DNA of 64,000 nt from Chromobacterium rhizoryzae (GTDB lineage Bacteria; Pseudomonadota; Gammaproteobacteria; Burkholderiales; Chromobacteriaceae). The notes below the pieces were generated by a model, which had not been told where the DNA came from, did no database searches, and was given only the letters and a program-made list of their open reading frames with translations. Below are positions 56,382-64,000 of this stretch, one piece after another. A program made the position numbers and the translations under genes. Location of the stretch: the NCBI RefSeq assembly GCF_020544465.1, contig NZ_CP066126.1, positions 5,022,001 to 5,086,000 on the forward strand, read 5' to 3'. Every line of letters starts with the position of its first letter. The first letter of the stretch is position 1.

Positions 56382-56802
56382 CTTGGCCTCGAGCCTGTTC
56401 ACGATCTTTTATGAGTACCTTGAGATGCTGTGTAGATACGTAGGAGACTTCGTATTCGACGCGCCCCGGCGCCCTTCAAGCCTGCCGTCGGGGGGCGGGC
56501 CCGAGGTTTTAGCTACGCAACAACTTCGCTTCGCGGGTTTTAAGCGGCGGCTTGTTCGAGCACCGCGACCTTAGCGCCCCATCACTGAGAATCTTTGATT
56601 CGCTCAGCGATGGGGCGGCTGGGCCGCGCACATCTCCCTTTCCGTTTGATTTCCTCGCGACGCTTCGCTCGGTCAGGGCGGAACCGGCCCTAAATCATCA
56701 TTTAGGCCATTAGCCCGATCTGAAATAATCAAAAACGAGCTCCAGCAGCAAAACCAGCCTACATAGCGCAGCGACGGGCCTGTGCCGCCGCCGCGCCTGG
56801 CC
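56382..56802. other. Gene-free region with repeat end and long hairpin
   Basis: 421 bases without a supported gene. GAGCCTGTTCACGATCT at 56391-56407 is the terminal repeat of the 140-bp element (one difference), but the sequence after it is unrelated and no matching right end was found. At 56575-56617 a long hairpin forms: CGCCCCATCACTGAG pairs with CTCAGCGATGGGGCG (one mismatch), with GAATC / GATTC inside. CCTAAATCATCATTTAGG (about 56689-56706) is a smaller hairpin. The region could be an IS remnant or encode a structured RNA. Confidence 0.55.
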
Positions 56803-59502
56803 TCAACCGCTGTTGCGCAAGCCGGCCGAAGTGCCGTTGATGGTCAGATGAATCGCGTACAAGGCCTCGGCGTCGTCCGGCTGACGGCGCAGCCGGCTCA
56901 GCAACTCGGCCTGCAACAGGCCCAGCGCGTCCAGATACGGCAAGCGCGTTTCCAGGCTGCGGTGCAGCGTCGGGTTCTTCTCCAACAGCGCGCTTTGGCC
57001 GGTGACGGCGTAGAAAGCGTCCAGCGTGGCCTGCCACTCGGCCTGGATGCGGCCGAACAGCGCCTCGGCCAGCGCGCGGTCCTCCACCAGGCCGGCGAAG
57101 CGGCGGGCGATGCCCAGATCCGCCTTGGCCAGCACCTGCTCCATATTGGACAACACCACCTGGAAGAACGGCGAACTGCGATACAGGCTTTGCAGGCGCG
57201 CGCGGCCGGCTTCGCCGTGGCGCTCGATGAAGGCGCGCACCGCCGAACCGACGCCGAACCAGCCGGGCAGCATCACCCGCGATTGCGACCAGGAGAACAC
57301 CCAGGGAATGGCGCGCAGGTCCTTGATCGAAGCCAGGCTCTTGCGCGAGGCCGGCCGGCTGCCGATATTGAGCTTGGCGATGGCGTTGATCGGCGTCGCC
57401 TCCAGGAAGTACTGCATGAAGCCCGGCGCTTCCACCAGCTCGCGATAGGCGCGGTAGGCGGCGTCCGACAGCTCGTCGAACACCGTCTCGTCGGTCTCGC
57501 AGCTGGCGCAGCCGCTGAGGCTGGCTTCCAGCGTCGCCGCCACCAGGGCTTCCAGGTTGCGGCCGCCGATGGCCGGGTCCGAATACTTGGATGCGATCAC
57601 CTCGCCCTGCTCGGTGATGCGGATGCGGCCGGCCACGCTGCCGGCCGGCTGCGCCATGATGGCTTCGAACGACGGACCGCCGCCGCGGCCCACCGAGCCG
57701 CCGCGGCCGTGGAACAGCCGCAGCTTGACCCGGCCGTCGGCGAAACAGCGCACCAGCCGCTTTTCCGCCTGGTAGAGCTGCCATTGGCTGGTCAGATAAC
57801 CGCCGTCCTTATTGCTGTCGGAATAGCCCAGCATCACTTCCTGCATGCGGCCGCGGCTGTCCAGCAGTTGCTGGTACCACGGCAGCGCGAACAGCGCCGT
57901 CATCACCTGAGCGCTGCGGTCCAGATCGGCGATGGTTTCGAACAGGGGCACCAGGTTGACGCTGGCGCGCGGCTGCCCGTCCACCAGCCGGATCATGCCG
58001 GCCTCCTTCAGCAGCAGCGCCAGCGCCAGGATGTCGCTGACCTGGGCGCAATTGGAAATAATGCTCTGGCCGATGGCGTCCACGCCGAACTGACGTTGGA
58101 TCAAGGCCGCCTCGCGGAAGATGGCCAGTTCCTTCTCCGCTTCGGCGCTGTAGTCCAGATAGGGCGAATACAGCAGCCGCGGCGTGGCCAGCTCGCGCAG
58201 CAGCACCCGGGTCCGCGCCGCCTCGTCCAGCGCCGCGAACTCCTCCAGCCCGGCGCGGGCGAACAGCTCGCCCACCACCGCCTCGTGGCTGCCGGCGAAC
58301 TGGCGCAGGTCCAGCGGCATCAGGAAGAAGCCGAACACGTCCACCGCGCGGATCAGTTCCGCCAGCCGGCCGTCGGCCAGCGTCGCGCTGCCGTGTTCGC
58401 GCAGCGAGGCATCCAGCACCGCGAGATCGGCCTGGAATTCAGCCTGGTCGGCATAGGGCCGGCCCGCCGGCCAGCGGCCGCTCAGGCTCACGCCCAGCCG
58501 CAGGCCGGTGGCCAGTACCCGCGCCTCCATTGCCGCCAGCGCGCGCCGGTACGGTTCCTCGCGGCGGCTCTCCTCCTGGTCCGGCGTCAACGCCGCCAAG
58601 CCCACCAAGGCCGGGCTGACGCCGACCAGGCGCTGCGACAGCGACAGCTCGCGGTACAAGGCCGCCAGCTCGTACAGATAATGTTCGAAGGCCACTTGCG
58701 CCTGGCGCGTCACCGCGTGGCGCAGCACCACGGCGTCGACATTGGGGTTGCCGTCGCGGTCGCCGCCTATCCAGCTGCCGACGCGGATGAAGGACGGCAA
58801 CGGCGTCGTCTGGCCCCAGGTGGCCTCAATCTGCCGGTCCAGGCGCTGATACAGCGCCGGCAAGGCCTGGAAGAAGGTCAGCGGGTGGTAGGCGACGCCG
58901 TTTTCGATCTCGTCCTTGACCGCCAGCTTGAAGTGACGGATTTCCGAGGTCTGCCACAGCGCGACGATCACGCGCTTGAGCTTGGCCTCCAGTTCCTCTT
59001 CTTCTTCCGGCGTCAGGTCCGCCGCCGCCAGCTTGCCCAGGAAACGGCGCACCGCGCGGTGGCCGTCCAGCACGCTCTGGCGCTGCACCTCGGTGGGGTG
59101 GGCGGTGAGGATGGCGCCGACATAGGCGTCGCGCAGGGTGTCGGCCAGCATGGCGATGCTGACGCCGTCCGCCTTCAGCTTGCCCAGCGCGCGCGACAGG
59201 CTGCCCTGCTGCGGCGCGGAACCGGCCTGTCGGTGGGCGCGGCGGCGGCGCACATGGTGCAGGTCCTCGGCGATATTGAACAGCTGGGCGTACAGGCCGC
59301 AGGCGCGCACCAGCGCCATCGCCGCCGCCGGGCTCAACTCCGCCGCCAAGGGCTGGCTGCGTTCCTCGGCGCTGCGGCCGGCGATGGCGCGCACCTCGGC
59401 GTAGACCTCGGGGCCGGCCTGTTCGCTCAACACTTCGGCCAGCGCGCGGTCCAGGCGCGCCAGATCGGCGCGCAGCGGCAAGTCCTTGTCTAAATCGCTC
59501 AT
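56803..59502 (-). CDS. ppc: Phosphoenolpyruvate carboxylase
   Basis: 899 residues, as expected. Motifs: TAHPTEVQRQSVLDGHRAV (catalytic His region), VLGYSDSNKDGGYLTSQWQL and KLRLFHGRGGSVGRGGGPSF (catalytic His/Arg loops), then a C-terminus ending INGTSAGLRNSG; the last Gly replaces the usual extra residues of NTG-type ends but is typical. It carboxylates PEP to oxaloacetate, feeding the TCA cycle, in the cytosol. It is divergent from hemC with 295 bases between starts. Confidence 0.96.
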   Translation of the reverse strand: MSDLDKDLPLRADLARLDRALAEVLSEQAGPEVYAEVRAIAGRSAEERSQPLAAELSPAAAMALVRACGLYAQLFNIAEDLHHVRRRRAHRQAGSAPQQGSLSRALGKLKADGVSIAMLADTLRDAYVGAILTAHPTEVQRQSVLDGHRAVRRFLGKLAAADLTPEEEEELEAKLKRVIVALWQTSEIRHFKLAVKDEIENGVAYHPLTFFQALPALYQRLDRQIEATWGQTTPLPSFIRVGSWIGGDRDGNPNVDAVVLRHAVTRQAQVAFEHYLYELAALYRELSLSQRLVGVSPALVGLAALTPDQEESRREEPYRRALAAMEARVLATGLRLGVSLSGRWPAGRPYADQAEFQADLAVLDASLREHGSATLADGRLAELIRAVDVFGFFLMPLDLRQFAGSHEAVVGELFARAGLEEFAALDEAARTRVLLRELATPRLLYSPYLDYSAEAEKELAIFREAALIQRQFGVDAIGQSIISNCAQVSDILALALLLKEAGMIRLVDGQPRASVNLVPLFETIADLDRSAQVMTALFALPWYQQLLDSRGRMQEVMLGYSDSNKDGGYLTSQWQLYQAEKRLVRCFADGRVKLRLFHGRGGSVGRGGGPSFEAIMAQPAGSVAGRIRITEQGEVIASKYSDPAIGGRNLEALVAATLEASLSGCASCETDETVFDELSDAAYRAYRELVEAPGFMQYFLEATPINAIAKLNIGSRPASRKSLASIKDLRAIPWVFSWSQSRVMLPGWFGVGSAVRAFIERHGEAGRARLQSLYRSSPFFQVVLSNMEQVLAKADLGIARRFAGLVEDRALAEALFGRIQAEWQATLDAFYAVTGQSALLEKNPTLHRSLETRLPYLDALGLLQAELLSRLRRQPDDAEALYAIHLTINGTSAGLRNSG

Positions 59503-59607
59503 TCGGTATTCCTTGATGATGACGAGCGGCCGTGGCCGCTCCTAGTTTTGAATCGGCTCAAGTCAGCGCGGTCGCTGACTTCAGACGATTCGTTTCGCAT
59601 GCAAAAC

Positions 59608-59638
59608 ATCATAAGCAGGCTTGCCTCTGTAGTGGCAA
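59608..59638 (-). promoter_or_regulatory. Weak candidate promoter for ppc
   Basis: On the minus strand TTGCCA (59638-59633) and TATGAT (59613-59608) have good hexamer scores but are 19 bases apart, longer than ideal. The inverted repeat GTAGTG / CACTAC (59629-59644) overlaps the -35, which could be an operator. The other part of the ppc-hemC gap shows TTGACC at 59666 without a matching -10. Confidence 0.3.
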
Positions 59639-59797
59639 CACTACTGTCATTTAAGCCGTTAGATATTGACCTGACTGCGCATTGCGCAACATCAAGCTTT
59701 ACGCCCCCGCCTGGACGATGCCGCGGCGCTGCGCGTCGGGCCGGCGTGCTAGAATGCCCGCCATCCAAGCACATAGCCCAATCGGAAACCGGTTTTC

Positions 59798-60727
59798 ATG
59801 GACAAAATCGTCATCGCCAGCCGCGAGAGCCGGCTGGCCATGTGGCAGGCCGAACATATCCAGGCCCGGCTGCAAGCGCTCTACCCCCACCTCAGCGTGG
59901 ACATCCTGGGCATGACCACCCAGGGCGACCAGATTCTGGACAAGACCCTGTCCAAGATCGGCGGCAAAGGCCTGTTCGTCAAAGAGCTGGAAGTGGCGCT
60001 GGCCGAAGGCCGCGCCGACCTGGCCGTGCATTCGATCAAGGACGTGCCGATGGTGCTGCCGGAAGGCTTCGCGCTGGCCGCCATCTGCGAGCGCGAAGAC
60101 CCCCGCGACGCGCTGGTGTCCGCCCGCTGCGCGGACTTGTCGGAGCTGCCGGACGGCGCGGTGGTGGGCACCTCCAGCCTGCGCCGCGAATCGCAGATCC
60201 GCGCCCGCTATCCGCGGCTGGTGGTCAAGCCGCTGCGTGGCAATGTGCAAACCCGGCTGCGCAAGCTGGACGACGGCGAATACGACGCCATCATCCTGGC
60301 CGCCGCCGGTCTCAAGCGCCTGGGCCTGTCCGAGCGCATCCGCAAGGAGCTGCCGCCGTCGGAAAGCCTGCCGGCCGCCGGCCAAGGCGCGCTGGGCATC
60401 GAAATCTGCGCCGACCGCGCCGACCTGATGCGACTGCTCGCGCCGCTGAACCACGCCGCCACCCACGCCTGTGTCAGCGCCGAGCGCGCGCTGGCGCGCG
60501 AGCTGGGCGGCAGCTGCCAGGTGCCGCTGGGCGCCTTCGCCACCCTCAGCGAAGACACGCTGACGCTGGGCGGCTTCGTCGCCAGCCCGGACGGTTCGGT
60601 GATGCTGACCGCCAGCGCCAGCGCCCCGGCCGATTACGCCGACGCGCTGGGCCGCGTCGTGGCCAAGAAGCTGCTGGACGACGGCGCCGGCCCGCTGATC
60701 GAAGCGGTGCTGGCCGACCCGCGCTGA
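59798..60727 (+). CDS. hemC: Hydroxymethylbilane synthase
   Basis: 309 residues. Motifs: KIVIASRESRLAMWQAEHIQ, GKGLFVKELEVALAEGRADL, AVHSIKDVPMVLPEGF (catalytic Asp), GTSSLRRESQIRARYPRL, LRGNVQTRLRKLDDGEYDAI and the cofactor site LGGSCQVPLGAFA with the dipyrromethane-binding Cys. It polymerises four porphobilinogen molecules into hydroxymethylbilane. It is the first gene of hemC-hemD-hemX-hemY. Confidence 0.96.
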   Translation: MDKIVIASRESRLAMWQAEHIQARLQALYPHLSVDILGMTTQGDQILDKTLSKIGGKGLFVKELEVALAEGRADLAVHSIKDVPMVLPEGFALAAICEREDPRDALVSARCADLSELPDGAVVGTSSLRRESQIRARYPRLVVKPLRGNVQTRLRKLDDGEYDAIILAAAGLKRLGLSERIRKELPPSESLPAAGQGALGIEICADRADLMRLLAPLNHAATHACVSAERALARELGGSCQVPLGAFATLSEDTLTLGGFVASPDGSVMLTASASAPADYADALGRVVAKKLLDDGAGPLIEAVLADPR

Positions 60728-60734
60728 GACGGCG

Positions 60735-61466
60735 ATGCCGCGCGTCCTGGTCGCCCGCCCGCTGGCGCAAAGCGCCGAGCTGCTGCGCCTGCTCGCCGCC
60801 GCCGGCTTCGACGCCGGCCATCTGCCGCTGATGGAGATCGCTCCGCAGCCGGATGCGCTGGCGGCGCTGCCGCGACAAGCGGCGGCGGCGGACTGCCTGG
60901 TCTTCGTCAGCCCCAGCGCCATAGATCAGGCCTGGCCGGCACTGCGAACGCTGGACCTCGCCGCCAAGCGGCTGGTCTGCGTCGGCCGCGCCAGCGCCGC
61001 CAAGCTGGCCGCGCTCAGCGGCCGGACGGCGCTGCACCCCGCCGAGGGCAGCGACAGCGAAGCCTTGCTGGCCCTGCCCGAACTGGCCGATATGCGCGGA
61101 CAGCGCGTGCTGATCGTGCGCGGCGTCGGCGGCCGGCCGCTGCTGGCGCAAAGCCTGGCCGCGCGCGGCGCGGCGGTGGAGTTCGCCGAAATCTACCGCC
61201 GGCTGGACGGCGCGCCGGACTGGGCGGCCTTCGACCTCGCGCCGCCGGACGCGGTAATCGTCACTTCCGGCGAAATCGTAGAGCAATTGTTCCGTCTCGC
61301 TGGCCCCAGTCGAATCAGGACGTTACAATGCCTGCTATATTGCGTGCCGCATCCGCGCGTGGCCGACCGGCTCGCCGCGCAAGGCGCGACGCGCATCATG
61401 ACAACCCGGGCCGAAGACAGCGCGCTGGTCGCCGGCCTTAAAAAATGGTTCTGTCGTCACCCATGA
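60735..61466 (+). CDS. hemD: Uroporphyrinogen-III synthase
   Basis: 243 residues in the bilobed HemD fold: RVLVARPLAQSAELLRLLAA, DCLVFVSPSAIDQAWPALRT, LVCVGRASAAKLAALSGRTA, GQRVLIVRGVGGRPLLAQSL and DAVIVTSGEIVEQLFRLAG. Sequence conservation in this family is low, but its position 7 bases after hemC and ahead of hemX makes the assignment firm. It closes hydroxymethylbilane with inversion of ring D. The stop overlaps the hemX start as ATGA. Confidence 0.92.
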   Translation: MPRVLVARPLAQSAELLRLLAAAGFDAGHLPLMEIAPQPDALAALPRQAAAADCLVFVSPSAIDQAWPALRTLDLAAKRLVCVGRASAAKLAALSGRTALHPAEGSDSEALLALPELADMRGQRVLIVRGVGGRPLLAQSLAARGAAVEFAEIYRRLDGAPDWAAFDLAPPDAVIVTSGEIVEQLFRLAGPSRIRTLQCLLYCVPHPRVADRLAAQGATRIMTTRAEDSALVAGLKKWFCRHP

Positions 61467-62491
61467 GCGAATCCCAGATCACCGAAACCGCCAAACCCGA
61501 GTCCAAGAAATCGCTGAGTCCGGCCTTGCTGATCGCCATCGCCGCGCTGGGCGTGTCCGGCTGGCAGTACTTCAGCACCCAGCAGGAACTGACCGCCGCC
61601 CGCCAGGAACTGGCGCGCCGGCTGGCCGAAGGCAGCGGATCCGCCAAGGAGCTGCGCGCGATGACCGAGCAGGCGATCAGCGCCAACCGCGCCACCGAAG
61701 GCCGGCTGGCGCTGATGGAGGCCCGCGTCAACGAATCCGCCGGCCAATACGCGACGCTGAACGGCATGTACCAGGAACTGACCAAGAACCGCACCGACTG
61801 GCTGCTGTCCGAAGTCGAGCACACCCTGGCCATCGCCAGCCAGCAATTGCAGCTGGCCGGCAATGTGCCGGCCGCCGTGTCCGCGCTGGAAATGGTGGAC
61901 GCGCGCCTGGCCAAGTTCGACCGCCCGCAGCTGATCGGCGTGAAAAAGGCGGTGGCCACCGACCTGGAAAAACTCAAGGCCCTGCCCTATCTGGACAGCG
62001 TCGGCCTCACCGTCAAGCTGGACCGGCTGATGCTGTCCGCCGACAGCCTGCCGCTGGCGGTGGACGCCCACCGCCTGGCCAGCCAGAAACCGCAGGCCAA
62101 GGCCGCGACGCCGGCCAGCGCGCCGCTGTGGGAACGCTTGGTGGCCGACGTCAGCAAGAGCCTGGGCGAGCTGATCCATATCCGCCGCATGGACAAGCCC
62201 GAAGCGCTGCTGCTGTCGCCGGAGCAAGCCTTCTTCCTGCGGGAAAACCTGAAAATGCGCCTGCTGGACGCGCGCCTGGCGCTGATCCAGCGCGACGGCA
62301 AGACCTTCGCCGCCGACATCGTGGCCGCGCGCAGCTATGTGCAGCGTTACTTCGACCGCGACGCTCCGGCCGTCACCCAATGGCTGGGCACGCTGGGCGA
62401 ACTGGAAGGCGCGCCGCTGGACGTGGCGCTGCCGGACATGAACGCCAGCCTCAAATCGGTGCGCGACGCCCAAGGCGCGGCAGGAGAATAA
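61463..62491 (+). CDS. hemX: HemX-family membrane protein
   Basis: 342 residues from ATG 61463. A basic/polar N-terminus (MSESQITETAKPESKKS) precedes one membrane helix (LSPALLIAIAALGVSGWQYF), then a long periplasmic coiled-coil region (TAARQELARRLAEGSGSAKE) and the HemX domain (WLLSEVEHTLAIASQQLQLA, LIHIRRMDKPEALLLSPEQA). It is annotated as uroporphyrinogen-III C-methyltransferase in databases but lacks SAM-binding motifs, so enzymatic activity is doubtful. It is cotranscribed with hemD and hemY. Confidence 0.9.
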   Translation: MSESQITETAKPESKKSLSPALLIAIAALGVSGWQYFSTQQELTAARQELARRLAEGSGSAKELRAMTEQAISANRATEGRLALMEARVNESAGQYATLNGMYQELTKNRTDWLLSEVEHTLAIASQQLQLAGNVPAAVSALEMVDARLAKFDRPQLIGVKKAVATDLEKLKALPYLDSVGLTVKLDRLMLSADSLPLAVDAHRLASQKPQAKAATPASAPLWERLVADVSKSLGELIHIRRMDKPEALLLSPEQAFFLRENLKMRLLDARLALIQRDGKTFAADIVAARSYVQRYFDRDAPAVTQWLGTLGELEGAPLDVALPDMNASLKSVRDAQGAAGE

Positions 62492-62494
62492 ACC

Positions 62495-63703
62495 GTGAAA
62501 TTCGCCTTGTGGATTACCGGGCTGTTTGCCCTCGCGGTGCTGGTCGGCCTGGCCGCCACCCTGAACACCGGCTACGCCATCCTGTTCCTGCCGCCTTACC
62601 GGATGGAAGTGTCCTTCAACCTGCTGATCGTGTCGGTGGTGGCGCTGATCTTCGTGGTGCACCTGGTGCTGCGCATGGTGGCGGTGGCCGCCAATCTGCC
62701 GGCGGAAGTGCGCCGCTTCCAGCGCCAGAAAAAGCTGAAAGCCTCCCGCCACGCGCTGCGCGAAGCCGGCATTTCCTACTTTGAAGGCCGTTTCCAGAAA
62801 GCCGAGCGCGAGGCCAGCAAATCGCTGGACGACGAATACTCGCCGGAAAACAAGGCGCTGGCGCTCTTGATCGCCGCCCGTTCCGCCGGCGCCGCCGGCG
62901 ATCTGGACAAGCGGGACGGCTATCTGGCGCAACTGGACGCCATGCCGCCGCGGCTGCAGCTGGCGCGCCATATGCTGGACGCGGAACTGAAGCTGGAAGC
63001 CAAGGACCCGCTGGGCGCCTTGGCCGCCATCGAACGCGCGCGCGCGCTGTCGCCCAATCTGACCAACGCCTTGCGGCTGGAATTGAAGGTCCGTCTGTTG
63101 CAGAAGCAGCCGGAGGCGGTGCTGGCGCTGACCGAGAAACTGCTCAAGGCCGACGCGCTGGAGCCGGAACAGGCGCGGCGCTACCGCTTGGCCGCCTACC
63201 AGCAACAGCTGGTGACGCTGCTGGGCGGTCAGGAAATCCGCGACTGGCTGCGCCGCATTCCGGAAGCCGAACGCAGCAACCCGCAGCTGATGGACCAGGT
63301 GGTGGCGCGGCTGATCGTGCTGCAGGACTACGACTACGCCGCCACCTTGCTGGCCGGCGCGCTGGCCAACGACGACCACGACACCCCGGAGCTGTCTCGC
63401 GAACTGGGCAAGCTGGCCGAGCACCTGAGCGAGGACAAGCGCCTGGAACTGCTGAAAACCGCGGAAAACTGGCTGAAGAAGCGGCCGCGCGACCACTGGC
63501 TGCTGATGGCCTTGGGCCGTCTGGCCCTGTGCCAGCAGCTGTGGGGCAAGGCGCAGAGCTATCTGGAAGCCAGCGCCTCGATCTCGCCGACGCTGTGCGC
63601 CCACGCCGAGCTGGCGCGGCTGTTCGAAGCCACCGGCAAGGAAGAGCTGGCGGCTCAGCATTACAACAAGAGCCTGGAGCTGGCGCTGAAACAGGGCTGC
63701 TGA
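62495..63703 (+). CDS. hemY: HemY-family membrane TPR protein
   Basis: 402 residues from GTG 62495 (AGGAG upstream). Two N-terminal membrane helices (FALWITGLFALAVLVGLAAT and LLIVSVVALIFVVHLVLRMV) are followed by a helical TPR-rich domain (ASRHALREAGISYFEGRFQK, AEREASKSLDDEYSPENKAL, AKSYLE-like repeats to the end). This is the proteobacterial HemY, encoded with hemCDX and of uncertain role in late porphyrin steps; it is unrelated to the Bacillus protoporphyrinogen oxidase of the same name. Confidence 0.92.
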   Translation: MKFALWITGLFALAVLVGLAATLNTGYAILFLPPYRMEVSFNLLIVSVVALIFVVHLVLRMVAVAANLPAEVRRFQRQKKLKASRHALREAGISYFEGRFQKAEREASKSLDDEYSPENKALALLIAARSAGAAGDLDKRDGYLAQLDAMPPRLQLARHMLDAELKLEAKDPLGALAAIERARALSPNLTNALRLELKVRLLQKQPEAVLALTEKLLKADALEPEQARRYRLAAYQQQLVTLLGGQEIRDWLRRIPEAERSNPQLMDQVVARLIVLQDYDYAATLLAGALANDDHDTPELSRELGKLAEHLSEDKRLELLKTAENWLKKRPRDHWLLMALGRLALCQQLWGKAQSYLEASASISPTLCAHAELARLFEATGKEELAAQHYNKSLELALKQGC

Positions 63704-63721
63704 TCCCGGGGACTCCATACG

Positions 63722-63752
63722 AAAAAGGACATGCTCGCGCATGTCCTTTTTT
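63722..63752. terminator. Bidirectional Rho-independent terminator
   Basis: A perfect 13-bp stem, whose GC core is GGACATGC / GCATGTCC around TCGC, flanked by five As on the left and six Ts on the right. It lies 18 bases after hemY and 22 bases beyond the convergent YqaA-like gene end, so it can terminate both. Confidence 0.92.
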
Positions 63753-63774
63753 ATTTGCCCTGATTGTTATCGGC

Positions 63775-64000
63775 TCAACTCGACAACAGCAGCACCCCCC
63801 AGGCCAAGGCCAGATAGCGCGCCGCCTTGCCCAGGGTCAGCCACAGAATGCTGGACCACCAGGGCAGGCGCAGCCAGCCGGCGGCCAAGGGGATGGCGTC
63901 GCCGATCACCGGCAGCCAGGATAGGGCCAGCACCGCCGGGCCGAAACGCTGAAACCAGCCGGCCAGCCGCGGCGGCAGCTCCTTGCGCGGCGCCAGCCGC
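63775..64000 (-). CDS. YqaA-like membrane protein, C-terminal part
   Basis: The minus-strand frame is open to the right edge and ends at TGA 63775-63777. About 74 residues are visible: RLAPRKELPPRLAGWFQRFG, PAVLALSWLPVIGDAIPLAA, GWLRLPWWSSILWLTLGKAA, RYLALAWGVLLLSS. The SWLPVIGD...AAGWLRL...GKAARY pattern is that of YqaA, a small DedA/VTT-related inner-membrane family of uncertain function. The start lies beyond the window. Confidence 0.8.
   Translation of the reverse strand, partial: RLAPRKELPPRLAGWFQRFGPAVLALSWLPVIGDAIPLAAGWLRLPWWSSILWLTLGKAARYLALAWGVLLLSS

Noticed and set aside
56782..59493. A 903-codon open frame antisense to ppc
   Set aside because: It is a composition-driven shadow of ppc, with Gln/Arg/His-rich low-complexity sequence and no recognisable domain.
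61457..63742. A 761-codon open frame antisense to hemX-hemY
   Set aside because: Same reasoning: it crosses two well-supported genes and the terminator after hemY, and its translation is low-complexity.

Overview
The window is a high-GC, gene-dense stretch of a betaproteobacterial chromosome, most consistent with Chromobacterium or a close relative in the Chromobacteriaceae/Neisseriales. This rests on gene content: a one-operon mlaFEDCBA, dapC-dapD, hemC-hemD-hemX-hemY next to ppc, and a TetR/RND/OMF efflux operon resembling the CdeR-CdeAB-OprM system described in Chromobacterium. The placement is inferred from protein recognition and was not tested by search. No tRNA, rRNA, CRISPR array, integrase or complete transposase gene was seen.

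Layout. 0-5 kb: 3' end of a cation antiporter gene, slyX, a GNAT-EamA pair, and dapC-dapD of lysine/peptidoglycan-precursor synthesis. 5.3-13 kb: the Mla phospholipid-transport operon on the plus strand, converging on an ABC exporter-ibaG-murA block on the minus strand, with a zinc-ribbon gene and a 140-bp mobile repeat at the meeting point. 13-19.7 kb: a TetR repressor divergent from a complete tripartite RND efflux operon, with a palindromic operator between them. 19.8-28.6 kb: an isolated minus-strand block of P2-like baseplate and tail-fibre genes with two gpI/fibre modules and two further fibre-like genes, but no sheath, tube, tape-measure, capsid or lysis genes. 28.6-30.1 kb: a strongly foldable leader, an orphan 149-aa gene, a 135-bp tandem repeat and another copy of the mobile repeat.

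30-38 kb: a nucleotidyltransferase-fold protein, a chemoreceptor, DoxX, a metallo-beta-lactamase-fold hydrolase with an alkyltransferase-like DNA-repair protein, a Tsx/OmpK channel, and fadH behind a promoter that contains a perfect palindrome. 38-43.8 kb: a probable catabolic island (GntR-UTRA regulator, MFS carrier, small unknown protein, amidohydrolase, convergent cupin), then a PAS-HTH regulator and a second member of the same small-protein family. 43.8-50.7 kb: thiE-thiD, a rubredoxin gene (45420-45584), an M48 lipoprotein protease, small enzymes, hemJ, a CYTH protein, a DJ-1/PfpI protein and hemL. 50.9-56.4 kb: a lower-GC unknown gene, a SNF2-type helicase, and two exported unknown proteins, one of the DUF2145 family. 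56.4-64 kb: a gene-free stretch, ppc, the divergent hemC-D-X-Y operon, and the C-terminus of a YqaA-like membrane protein at the right edge.

Recurring structure. Three 140-bp copies of a non-coding element share about 17-bp terminal inverted repeats and are flanked by TNA duplications (9697-9836, 29886-30025, 38045-38184). Degraded copies or ends lie near 1147, 33608, 42108, 48133 and 56391. The family looks like a MITE mobilised by an IS5/IS1031-type transposase encoded elsewhere. The parts I consider most worth follow-up are this element family, the duplicated baseplate/fibre block, the folded leader with its orphan gene, and the small-protein/amidohydrolase island.
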